Assembly (NCBI GenBank): GCA_945871085.1
Contig: CAMBVX010000015.1
Coordinates: forward strand, 1 to 41,034
DNA from: Opitutus sp. GAS368
GTDB lineage: Bacteria > Verrucomicrobiota > Verrucomicrobiia > Opitutales > Opitutaceae
DNA: 41,034 bases
Reading direction: 5' to 3'
This document shows positions 16,441-24,083 of this stretch, piece by piece (position 1 is the stretch's first letter; each line of letters begins with the position of its first letter). The notes beneath the pieces were generated by a model that was not told the origin of the DNA, searched no databases, and saw nothing but the letters and a program-made list of their open reading frames with translations. The position numbers were made by a program, and so were the translations under genes.

Positions 16441-17241
16441 ATGTCCGACAAACTCACCGAGATCATGGCGTGGAAGCGTCACGAGATTGCGCCTTTCATT
16501 CGCGCCGTCTCCGCCGCCGAGCTGTCCCGCCTGGACGCCACGTTGCCTCGTCCGCCGTCCTTCGCCGCCGCCCTCCAGCGCGCCGACGGCAAACTCGCCG
16601 TCATCTCCGAGATTAAGCGGCGCTCCCCTTCCGCCGGTGACATCAAGGCCGGTGCCTCCGCCGTCGCCCAGGCCGTCCGTTATCAATCCGCCGGTGCCGA
16701 CGCGCTCTCGGTTCTGACCGACGAAAAATTCTTCGGCGGCACCCTCGACGATCTCCACGACGTCACCGCGCATTTTCGGACCACGCCGCCCGCCCGTCCC
16801 TGCATCCGCAAGGACTTCTTCGTCCACCCCATCCAGGTGCTCCAAGCCCGCGCCGCCGGCGCCAGCGCGATCCTCATTATCGTTCGCGCCCTCACCGACG
16901 AGGAAATGAAAACCTTGGCCGCCGCCGCCAACGCCGCCGGCCTCGACGCTCTCTTTGAGATTCACGCTGAGCCCGAGATCGCCCGGGCGCTCGCCCACGG
17001 GGCCCGGATTATCGGCGTCAACAATCGCGACCTCTCCACGTTCACGACCGATCTCGGCCTCAGCGAGCGCCTCATCCCGCTTTTCCCCTCCTACGTCACG
17101 GCCGTCAGCGAAAGCGGCATTCACACCGCTGCCGACGCGGCCCGCGTCCGCGCCACCGGCGCCCACGCCGTCCTCGTCGGCGAGGCCCTCATGAAAGCCG
17201 CCGATCCCGCCGCCCTCCTCTCCGCGTTTCGCTCCACCTAA
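16441..17241 (+). CDS. trpC: Indole-3-glycerol phosphate synthase
   Basis: A 266-residue TIM-barrel enzyme of tryptophan biosynthesis that closes carboxyphenylaminodeoxyribulose phosphate to indole-3-glycerol phosphate with loss of CO2 and water. Catalytic segments are in order: SEIKRRSPSAGDI (general Lys), CIRKDFFVHPIQV (second Lys), GVNNRDLSTF, and VSESGIHTAADAARV with the phosphate-binding loop that follows (GAHAVLVGEALMKA). I chose the ATG at 16441 (MSDKLTEIMAWKRHEI, the family start) over an upstream start at 16402 that would read through the repeat. Other trp genes are not present in the window, so the pathway is dispersed. A DUF5069 gene follows after 7 bp and rsmA after that. Confidence 0.95.
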   Translation: MSDKLTEIMAWKRHEIAPFIRAVSAAELSRLDATLPRPPSFAAALQRADGKLAVISEIKRRSPSAGDIKAGASAVAQAVRYQSAGADALSVLTDEKFFGGTLDDLHDVTAHFRTTPPARPCIRKDFFVHPIQVLQARAAGASAILIIVRALTDEEMKTLAAAANAAGLDALFEIHAEPEIARALAHGARIIGVNNRDLSTFTTDLGLSERLIPLFPSYVTAVSESGIHTAADAARVRATGAHAVLVGEALMKAADPAALLSAFRST

Positions 17242-17248
17242 ATTTACC

Positions 17249-17671
17249 ATGACACTCCGTCCCATCACCGCCTTTACCAAACTCGGCGGCTTCTATTTCC
17301 TTCCCCGCACCCTCGACAAGATCCGCGTCCACGCGCGCGGTGAACTCCACCCAGATCACCACGAATTCCTCGGCAAGGGCTTCGACGGCCGCCTCTGCCA
17401 TTTCCTCGGAATCGGCTACGAAGCCCTGCGCCTGCGCACGCTCGCCGGTGGCACCGACGAAGAGATTCTCCGCTGGATTCAGGAACGCGGACGAAAAACC
17501 TCCGACGTGGATCTGCTGATCTGGAACGGGTTTTCCGCCAAGCGCGGCTGGCGCGACGACGCCACGCCCACCCTCGAAAAACAAAAAGCCGACAGCGGAC
17601 TCGCCCATCGCGCCGACCTCCTGACGTTTTTCGATTACTACGAAGTCGACGAAGGTCGCGCGCCCCGCTGA
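17249..17671 (+). CDS. DUF5069 family protein
   Basis: A 140-residue soluble protein that I assign to DUF5069 from its N-terminus (TLRPITAFTKLGGFYFLPRTLDKIRVHARGEL), its GFDGRLCHFLGI segment and the WIQERGRKTSDVDLLIWN segment. The function of the family is not established; there is no signal peptide, membrane segment or clear catalytic motif. It lies 7 bp after trpC and 3 bp before rsmA, so the three are almost certainly co-transcribed. Length is typical for the family. Confidence 0.8.
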   Translation: MTLRPITAFTKLGGFYFLPRTLDKIRVHARGELHPDHHEFLGKGFDGRLCHFLGIGYEALRLRTLAGGTDEEILRWIQERGRKTSDVDLLIWNGFSAKRGWRDDATPTLEKQKADSGLAHRADLLTFFDYYEVDEGRAPR

Positions 17672-17674
17672 GCC

Positions 17675-18532
17675 ATGCCGCTCTCCTTCAGTGCGACCCG
17701 CGACCTCCTGACCTCGCTCGGCCACCAACCGAAACGTTTCCTCGGTCAAAACTTCCTCGTCGACGGCAACATCGTCCGAAAATCCCTCGAACTCGCCGAA
17801 GTCAGCTCCGGCGATACCGTCGTCGAAGTCGGTCCCGGCTTGGGCACACTCACGACGGCGCTGCTGCAAGCCGGAGCCGAAGTCTGGGCCGTCGAGAAAG
17901 ACCGCAGCCTGCACGCGCACCTCGAATCTACGCTGCTCAATCCCACCGCTCACCCCGAATTTGCCACGCGTTTTCACCTCCTCGAAGGCGACGCGGTCGA
18001 GCACCCCCTGGCCGCTCTCCCCGTCGAGCGCGCCGCCGTCGGCTTTAAGATCGTTGCCAATCTGCCTTACGCCATCGCCACGCCGTGGCTCGACGGTGTG
18101 CTTTCGGGCCCTCTCCCCTCCCGCATGGTCTTGATGCTCCAGCAAGAGGCTGCGCAACGTTATGCCGCCCAACCCGGCACCAAGTCATTCGGTGCCATTT
18201 CCGTTTTCCTCCAAGCCGCCTACGAGATCGCCCCCGGCCACAAGGTTGGCCCCGGCTGTTTCCATCCGCGCCCGGAGGTGGATTCCTATCTGATCAACCT
18301 CGTGCGCCGCCGCGCCCCCTACGTTTTCCCGGCGACCGTGAAGGCTATCGTCCGTGCGTGTTTTCAACAACGCCGTAAGCAGATCGGTGCCCTCCTCCGC
18401 ACTCACGCCCCGGCCCACGCCACCGAAGCCCGGGAACTTCTCCTCGCCCACAGCCTCTCAGAGCAGGCGCGGCCCGAAGAGCTTCCAGTCGCCTGGTGGA
18501 TTCAATTCGCCGGGTTGCCAGCCTTTGCTTGA
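17675..18532 (+). CDS. rsmA: 16S rRNA (adenine1518/1519-N6)-dimethyltransferase
   Basis: A 285-residue SAM-dependent enzyme that dimethylates two adjacent adenines in the 3'-terminal helix of 16S rRNA during late small-subunit assembly. Visible motifs are KRFLGQNFLVDGNI at the N-terminus, VVEVGPGLGTLT (SAM motif I), VWAVEKDRSL (motif II), and the catalytic KIVANLPYAIATPWL (motif IV, NLPY). The HPRPEVDSYLI box and CFQQRRKQI follow, and the C-terminal helical domain is complete. Start at ATG 17675, 3 bp after the DUF5069 stop, suggests coupling with trpC and that gene. Confidence 0.96.
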   Translation: MPLSFSATRDLLTSLGHQPKRFLGQNFLVDGNIVRKSLELAEVSSGDTVVEVGPGLGTLTTALLQAGAEVWAVEKDRSLHAHLESTLLNPTAHPEFATRFHLLEGDAVEHPLAALPVERAAVGFKIVANLPYAIATPWLDGVLSGPLPSRMVLMLQQEAAQRYAAQPGTKSFGAISVFLQAAYEIAPGHKVGPGCFHPRPEVDSYLINLVRRRAPYVFPATVKAIVRACFQQRRKQIGALLRTHAPAHATEARELLLAHSLSEQARPEELPVAWWIQFAGLPAFA

Positions 18533-18570
18533 AAGCCGCGCCGCCGCCGTTCTAATCCCGACCACTCCAT

Positions 18571-19260
18571 ATGCTCCGCCTTACCCTCGCTCTCCTCCTC
18601 GCCACCTTTGCCGTCGTCGCCCCCGCCCAAGATGCTGCGCCAGCTCTCGCCGGCAAAGTCGAAGGCAAGACCTACGTCTCCCCCACCGGCGTCTTCAAAG
18701 TCACGATCCCCGTCCTCCCCGAACTCGGCGGTGAGATCTCCGACACGCCCAACGTCGTTACTTTTCAAGATGCCTTCAATGTCCACATCAGCATCGCCGC
18801 CTTCAGTCAGGATGCCACCCAGCGCTGGGAAAATTCCACCCGTGGCGCCAAGGACTACCTCATCTATTTTTTTAGCAACTTCGTCCTCTCCGATTTCAAA
18901 CAGGCCTTCCAAGGCGTGCAGATTGAGAGCGCGAAATTTATCCCCGGCACGCTCGAGGGCTCGCTGATTACTTACATTCTCATCCCCGGTGGCACGATGT
19001 TCGCCAACAAAGTTCCGCAACTCGACACCTCCGACCGCATCGCGATCGCCAAGCGCGGCAACCTCCTCTTCGTGAAAAACGGTCACATCTTCGTCATTAG
19101 CGTGGAACTCGCTGAACGCGTCATCGAAGGCCGCACTTACAAAAAAACCACCGCCGAAGAAGACGACATCCTCCGCCAACGCCTTAACGACGTCGTCGAC
19201 AAGATTCAGTTCGCAAAACTCCCCGGCACCACTCCTGCGGCGACAGCGGCAAAGGAGTAA
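18571..19260 (+). CDS. Small secreted protein of unknown function
   Basis: A 229-residue protein with a clear signal peptide (MLRLTLALLLATFAVVAPAQ, cleavage near residue 20). The mature part alternates strands and amphipathic helices: YVSPTGVFKVTIPVLPELGG, then VVTFQDAFNVHISIAAF, DFKQAFQGVQIESAKF and DRIAIAKRGNLLFVKNG, ending in a charged helix (EEDDILRQRLNDVVDKIQFAKL). I do not recognise the family; the VSPTGVFKV opening recalls small periplasmic domains of the PsbP/Mog1 type, but this is only an impression. It lies 38 bp after rsmA on the same strand and may be transcribed with it. Confidence 0.75.
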   Translation: MLRLTLALLLATFAVVAPAQDAAPALAGKVEGKTYVSPTGVFKVTIPVLPELGGEISDTPNVVTFQDAFNVHISIAAFSQDATQRWENSTRGAKDYLIYFFSNFVLSDFKQAFQGVQIESAKFIPGTLEGSLITYILIPGGTMFANKVPQLDTSDRIAIAKRGNLLFVKNGHIFVISVELAERVIEGRTYKKTTAEEDDILRQRLNDVVDKIQFAKLPGTTPAATAAKE

Positions 19261-19381
19261 GTTACCGCTGGGGCCCGTGCTGCGGCCGGCGCTGTTGCCT
19301 ACTTCGCGGTCACGTGCGGCGGTCACGTGTGCGGCGCTCCGCCCTTGCCTCCGTCCGCGCCTGCGGCCCACCCTTTGTCTC

Positions 19382-19879
19382 ATGACCCTGCGCGACGCCA
19401 CCGAGGCCGATCTCCCGGCTATCGTTGCCATCTACAATAGCATTATCCAAGGCCGCATGGTCACCGCCGACCTGACCCCGGTGACCGTCGAGTCTCGCCG
19501 TGCCTGGTTCGCCGCCCACCAAGTTCGCGAGCGGCCGCTTTGGGTCCTGGCCGACGCCGCCGGGACGATCGCTGCTTGGGCGAGCTTCGATACGTTTTAT
19601 CCACGCGCAGCCTACGACGGCACCGCGATGCTCGCCCTCTACGTCGCCGAATCCCACCGCCGTCAAGGCCTCGGTCGTCGCCTGCTACAAGACGCCATCA
19701 ACTGCGCGCCCGCCCTCGGGCTACACACCTTGCTCGGCTACATTTTTGGTCACAATGCTCCCAGCCTCGCGCTCTTCGATTCGCACGGCTTCGCCCGCTG
19801 GGGTCACCTGCCACGCGTCGCTGTCCTCGATGGCGTCCCGCGCGATCTCATCATCGTCGGCCGCCGCCTCACCCCGTAA
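19382..19879 (+). CDS. GNAT acetyltransferase, phosphinothricin acetyltransferase-like
   Basis: A 165-residue acetyl-CoA-dependent N-acetyltransferase. The N-terminus LRDATEADLPAIVAIYNSII and the AWFAAHQ segment match the phosphinothricin/methionine-sulfone acetyltransferase branch (Pat/Bar, MddA/YncA-like). The acetyl-CoA loop is ESHRRQGLGRRLL (Q/R-x-x-G-x-G/A), followed by the C-terminal GHNAPSLALFDSHGFARWGHLPRV motif. The likely substrate is a small amino acid analogue such as methionine sulfone, by family analogy. I chose the ATG at 19382 rather than the longer frame from 19277, whose extra 35 residues are Arg/Pro-rich and unlike the family. The 13-bp gap to the next gene suggests co-transcription. 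Confidence 0.88.
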   Translation: MTLRDATEADLPAIVAIYNSIIQGRMVTADLTPVTVESRRAWFAAHQVRERPLWVLADAAGTIAAWASFDTFYPRAAYDGTAMLALYVAESHRRQGLGRRLLQDAINCAPALGLHTLLGYIFGHNAPSLALFDSHGFARWGHLPRVAVLDGVPRDLIIVGRRLTP

Positions 19880-19892
19880 GCCACGTGCCCCC

Positions 19893-22025
19893 ATGCACAC
19901 GCCCCTCGTCCGCTTCGTCCGTTTTTTAGCCGTCGTCACGCTCATGTCCGTGCCCAGCTCCACGTTCGCTGCGCCTCTCGCGCTCGATGCCGCGAAAGCT
20001 CCCTTCGCGGCGAAGAAACCCCAAGACGTCTCGCTCCACGGCGACACGCGCATCGACGATTATTTCTGGCTGCGTGACAAAACTGACGCCGCCGTCCTCG
20101 CGCACCTTCGTGCAGAAAATGCCTACACCGAGGCCGTCACCGCTCCGCTCCAACCGCTCCGGGCCGAACTCTATCGCGAGATGGTCGGCCGTATCGAAGA
20201 AAACGACACAAACCCGCCCACCAAGAAGGGCGAATGGTGGTATTACAGCCGCACCGAGCAGGGGAAACAGTATCCGATCTACTGCCGCAAACACCGCTCT
20301 CCGGACGCCGCCGAGCAAGTCATCCTCGACCTCAACGAGCTCGCCAAGGGGGAGAAATTTATGTCGGTCGGACGTCAGGTCGTCAGCGACCACGGCCATT
20401 TGCTCGCCTACTCCATCGACCGCACCGGCTACCGCCAATATCAGCTCCGCGTCAAAGATCTGCGCACCGGCATCGACGTCCCGCAATCCGTCGGCCAAGT
20501 CTCGTCGTTCACGTGGTCCGCCGACAGCGACACCCTTTTCTACGTGCAGGAAGACCCGGTCTCGAAACGTAGTTTCCACCTCGGTCGGTGGACACTCTCG
20601 ACCGGGAAGCAGGCGTGGCTCTTCGACGAGCGGGACGAACTCTTCGGCATCGGTGTCAGTCGCTCGTTGGACGGCGTCTACGTTTTTTGCTCTTCCGCGA
20701 GCAAGACCACGAGTGAAGTCCGCGCCCTGCGCGCCAACGCGCCGCTCGGCGATTGGCGCGTGCTCGTGCCCCGCTCCACCGATCACCATTACCGCGTCGA
20801 TCACCGCGCCGGGCTCTTCTATTTCGTCACCAACCGGGCCGCGAAAAACTACCGCGTCATGACCGCACCCGTCGCCACCCCCGACGAGTCGCATTGGACG
20901 GAATTTCTTCCCCACAACCCCGCCATCAAAATCTCCGATATCGATCTCTTCCGCGACCACGCCGTCGTGTCCGAGCGCGAAGACGGTCTGCCGCAACTCC
21001 GGGTGATCGACCTGCGCACGCGCGCCGCGCACCGCATTGCGTTGCCCGAACCCGTCTTCACCGCTGGCCTCTCAACCAATCTCGAAGCCGACACGGCGAC
21101 CGTTCGGTTCAGCTACCAATCGCTCGTCACCGCTCCGGCCATCTTTGACTACGACATGGCGACCCGCACGCGCACGCTGTTGAAGCAGACGGCCGTCCTC
21201 GGCGGCTACGATCCGGCCAACTACCAAAGCGAACGCATTTGGGTCACCGCCCATGACGGCGCGAAAATCCCCATGTCCCTCGTCTACCGCGCAGATCGTC
21301 GCGTCGCCGGCCCGCAGCCGCTCTACCTTTACGGCTACGGCAGCTACGGGAGCAGCATGACGGCGAGTTTTTCTTCTACGCGCCTCAGTTTGCTGGACCG
21401 GGGCGTGATCTTCGCCATCGCCCACATTCGCGGCGGCGGTGAACTCGGCGAACCTTGGCGCGAAGCTGGCCGGATGCAGCACAAGCAGACGACGTTCACC
21501 GACTTTATCGCCTGCGCCGAATACCTCGTCCGCACCGGCTACACCCAGCCCGCGCAACTCGTCACCAGCGGGGGCAGCGCCGGCGGCTTGCTCATGGGCG
21601 CGGTGCTCAACCTCCGACCCGAACTCTTCCGGGCTGCCGTTATCAAGGTCCCCTTCGTCGATGTCTTGAACACCATGCTCGACGCCTCCCTGCCACTGAC
21701 CACCGCCGAATACCTCGAATGGGGTAATCCCACGATCAAAACCCAATACTTCTGGATACGCGCCTACTCCCCCTACGACAATCTCCGCGCTCAAGCCTAT
21801 CCCTCCATTCTCGTCACCACCGCCCTCAACGATAGTCAGGTCCCCTATTGGGAGGGCGCCAAATACGTCGCTAAACTTCGCACCCTAAAGACCGATTCAA
21901 ATCCTTTGCTCCTCAAGATCGCCCTCGAACCCGCCGGCCACGGTGGGGCCTCGGGTCGCTACGACGCACTGCGCGAAACCGCCTTCGACTACGCTTACCT
22001 TCTGTCCGAATTAAATCTCAAATAA
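19893..22025 (+). CDS. ptrB: Exported oligopeptidase B-type serine peptidase (S9A)
   Basis: A 710-residue prolyl-oligopeptidase family enzyme that cleaves short peptides, typically after basic residues in oligopeptidase B. A signal peptide (about 1-27, ending SSTFA) directs export. An N-terminal DDYFWLRD segment leads into a seven-bladed propeller (about 100-440), then an alpha/beta-hydrolase domain with LYLYGYGSYGSSM and IRGGGELGEPWREAGR. The catalytic triad is Ser562 in SGGSAGG, Asp647 in LNDSQVPYWE and His683 in AGHGGASGRYD. I chose the ATG at 19893, which starts the signal peptide, over a much longer frame that runs through the acetyltransferase gene. It is followed after 4 bp by an isoaspartyl peptidase, suggesting joint peptide turnover in the periplasm. 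Confidence 0.93.
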   Translation: MHTPLVRFVRFLAVVTLMSVPSSTFAAPLALDAAKAPFAAKKPQDVSLHGDTRIDDYFWLRDKTDAAVLAHLRAENAYTEAVTAPLQPLRAELYREMVGRIEENDTNPPTKKGEWWYYSRTEQGKQYPIYCRKHRSPDAAEQVILDLNELAKGEKFMSVGRQVVSDHGHLLAYSIDRTGYRQYQLRVKDLRTGIDVPQSVGQVSSFTWSADSDTLFYVQEDPVSKRSFHLGRWTLSTGKQAWLFDERDELFGIGVSRSLDGVYVFCSSASKTTSEVRALRANAPLGDWRVLVPRSTDHHYRVDHRAGLFYFVTNRAAKNYRVMTAPVATPDESHWTEFLPHNPAIKISDIDLFRDHAVVSEREDGLPQLRVIDLRTRAAHRIALPEPVFTAGLSTNLEADTATVRFSYQSLVTAPAIFDYDMATRTRTLLKQTAVLGGYDPANYQSERIWVTAHDGAKIPMSLVYRADRRVAGPQPLYLYGYGSYGSSMTASFSSTRLSLLDRGVIFAIAHIRGGGELGEPWREAGRMQHKQTTFTDFIACAEYLVRTGYTQPAQLVTSGGSAGGLLMGAVLNLRPELFRAAVIKVPFVDVLNTMLDASLPLTTAEYLEWGNPTIKTQYFWIRAYSPYDNLRAQAYPSILVTTALNDSQVPYWEGAKYVAKLRTLKTDSNPLLLKIALEPAGHGGASGRYDALRETAFDYAYLLSELNLK

Positions 22026-22029
22026 TTTT

Positions 22030-23097
22030 ATGCACCTTGTCGCCAAACTCTCCGTGCTCACCCTCGCGACCTTCGTCGGCACCGTCGGGCACGCGGCCGA
22101 AGTCACCCCTCCCACCACCAAGACCTTCGGCCTCGTCATCCATGGCGGTGCCGGGGTGATCGAGCGCAAGACCATGTCGGCGGAAGTCGAGGCGCACTAC
22201 CGCGTCGCACTCACCCAATCGCGCGATGCCGGTTATGCGATCCTCGACCAAGGCGGCACCGCCCTCGATGCCGTGATTGCCGCGATCAAAATACTTGAAG
22301 ACTCCCCGCTCTTTAACGCAGGAAAAGGCGCCGTGATGACCGCTGACGGCACCTGCGAGCTGGACGCCTCCATCATGGACGGTCGCACCCAAGCCGCCGG
22401 CGCGGTGGCCGGCATCCGCCAAATCAAAAATCCCATCACCCTCGCCCGCGCCGTCATGGAAAAATCGGAACACGTCATGCTCACGGGCGACGGTGCCGAG
22501 CGCTTCGCCCAGCAGCAGGGCTTCGAACTCGTCGGCAACGAATACTTCCAGACGGAGTTCCGCCGCAAACAGCTCGAAGCCGCCAAAAAACGCGAAGCCG
22601 CCAAACCCACCTCCGCTCTTTCAGTCCCGGGCGTTTTCCCGGTCGCCCTCGCCGATCAAGATCACTTCATGCGCACTGCCCGGTATGGCACCGTCGGCTG
22701 CGTCGCGCGCGACAAGAGCGGCAATCTGGCCGCAGGCACTTCCACCGGCGGCATGACCAATAAGAAATTTGGCCGCGTCGGTGACGCCCCGATTATCGGC
22801 GCCGGCACCTACGCGCACAACGCCACGTGTGCCGTCAGCGCCACGGGTTGGGGCGAATATTTCATCCGCGTCGGCGTCGCCCGCGACATCGCCGCCCAGA
22901 TGGAATACAAGGGCTCCAAGGTCGCTGATGCAGCCAAGGCCACTCTCGCGAAAGTCGGCGCCCTCGGCGGCGATGGCGGTGTCATCTGCATCGACAAAGA
23001 CGGTAACGTCGCCCTCCCGTTCAATTCCGCCGGCATGTATCGCGGCTACAAACTTTCCACCGGCGCCGCCACCATCGAGATTTTCGGTTCGAAGTGA
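22030..23097 (+). CDS. Exported isoaspartyl peptidase/L-asparaginase (Ntn hydrolase)
   Basis: A 355-residue plant-type asparaginase/isoaspartyl dipeptidase. The precursor cuts itself to expose an N-terminal threonine nucleophile; here that is Thr221 in YGTVGCVARDKSGNLAAG. Other family segments are VIHGGAGVI, GGTALDAVIAAIKILEDSPL, FNAGKGAV, LDASIMDG, NPITLARAVME, the ASTSTGGM-like GTSTGGMTNK, and GDAPIIGAGTYA. A signal peptide (about 1-23) suggests a periplasmic location. A linker of Ala/Lys-rich helix (QLEAAKKREAAK) precedes the cleavage site. It lies 4 bp after the oligopeptidase gene, so the two are very likely one transcription unit degrading peptides with damaged aspartyl bonds. Confidence 0.93.
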   Translation: MHLVAKLSVLTLATFVGTVGHAAEVTPPTTKTFGLVIHGGAGVIERKTMSAEVEAHYRVALTQSRDAGYAILDQGGTALDAVIAAIKILEDSPLFNAGKGAVMTADGTCELDASIMDGRTQAAGAVAGIRQIKNPITLARAVMEKSEHVMLTGDGAERFAQQQGFELVGNEYFQTEFRRKQLEAAKKREAAKPTSALSVPGVFPVALADQDHFMRTARYGTVGCVARDKSGNLAAGTSTGGMTNKKFGRVGDAPIIGAGTYAHNATCAVSATGWGEYFIRVGVARDIAAQMEYKGSKVADAAKATLAKVGALGGDGGVICIDKDGNVALPFNSAGMYRGYKLSTGAATIEIFGSK

Positions 23098-23226
23098 CCG
23101 CGGGCGCTGCGTGTCGCGGGTCACCGGGATCGGCCTCCGGTATCACTGGAAGGGAATGATGCCGGTTGGATTTCGCGTTCTTTAATATTGCTCTGTCACT
23201 TGCCTCGCGAAAATCACCCTGCACGG

Positions 23227-23249
23227 AGTGTAACCCAATAGGTTACACT
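23227..23249. promoter_or_regulatory. Palindromic operator-like site
   Basis: AGTGTAACC-caata-GGTTACACT is a perfect inverted repeat with 9-bp arms and a 5-bp centre, in an AT-rich stretch. It lacks a following T-run on either strand, so it is unlikely to be a terminator. The size and symmetry suit a dimeric repressor such as a TetR- or MerR-type protein. No regulator gene is adjacent, so its target and controlled gene are unknown. Confidence 0.45.
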
Positions 23250-23254
23250 TACAC

Positions 23255-23731
23255 TCAAATTGGAGGGTGAATCAGGGCACAACCTAGTCGCGTAATACTC
23301 GCCGCCGCGCTGGCATCCACCTTAACCGCCGGACTGGCGGCATAACCCACCGACCGCCCCGCCCAGCATCGTCCGCTGGCAGACAAACCGCGTGCTTGTT
23401 TGATCGACCCTGTTCCGCGCGAGGGCATCGGCCCGCGCAGTGGGCACGACTGAATCGAGCGTCGCCGCCGTGATCGCTGCGGCACGGCGATCAGTGGATT
23501 TGGTCTTCGGGCGTCTGGGGGTTTTTCACGATGCTGCGATGTTTTTTTCCAGCTTGGTTTGCGACGAAATAACGGCCACCACGCCTCGTTTCGTGCGCGC
23601 TGGCGCACCTTCAGTTTCTGGCGGGCACACTTGGCCTCGTGCTGTGCCGGCTGGGACGCTTTCTTGGCGCGTTTGGGTCTGCCCTTGGCCCCGATCACCT
23701 GCTTCTGCGCGGCCGTGAGACAGTCCTCCAT
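23255..23731 (-). pseudogene. Doubtful basic protein, possibly decayed histone-like gene
   Basis: A minus-strand frame starting MEDCLTAAQKQVIGAKGRPK is extremely rich in Lys, Arg and Ala (RAKKASQ, HEAKCARQKLKVRQRARNEA) over about 45 residues, then degenerates into Arg/Pro/Ser-rich sequence without structure. The basic stretch recalls small histone H1-like proteins of this phylum, and a neighbouring frame keeps some coding-like sequence after residue 50, so a frameshifted relic is possible. GC-rich DNA can also produce such frames by chance. Confidence 0.2.
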
Positions 23732-24083
23732 TTTTCCACCGGGCGTTGCCACTCGGAGATCTTGGGTGCCGCCGGAGTCTTCGTCGGATTTCAGATTTCG
23801 CCTTTTGTTTCCAGGGGTGAACGGTGGGCTTGCGACGCGCCCGGACCCACGAGCTCTTTTACCGTGGCAGCCAGGATGCAAATTAGTCCGCGCGGATTTC
23901 AACGGCGGGACGGTTACATGCTTTAACCCAGTCCATTTCCCTCCGTGGACCCCATGCTCGGCGCGCTCCACTGGCTCCCACGCGTTCCTCTTCGTCGCAG
24001 GATTGTGACCTGATCGTCCCCAGTTTGCCGCACGGTCGCGTTAGTATCGCCATATCCCGCACCACCGACTCGACCACCATGCT

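Larger units (their letters stand above)
23098..24083. other. About 1 kb between asparaginase and TonB-dependent receptor
   Basis: No convincing intact gene is seen. The first 130 bp hold no stem-loop with a T-tract. A 9+9 bp palindrome lies at 23227-23249 (listed separately) in a locally AT-rich stretch, and a doubtful basic reading frame follows on the minus strand (23255-23731). The 100 bp ahead of the receptor gene must hold its promoter, but I see no clear -35/-10 pair there. Confidence 0.5.

Noticed and set aside
16341-16466. N-terminal extensions of MazG (to 16466) and TrpC (from 16402)
   Set aside because: Both extensions would be translated from the palindromic repeat and overlap each other antisense; the internal ATGs give the normal family N-termini.
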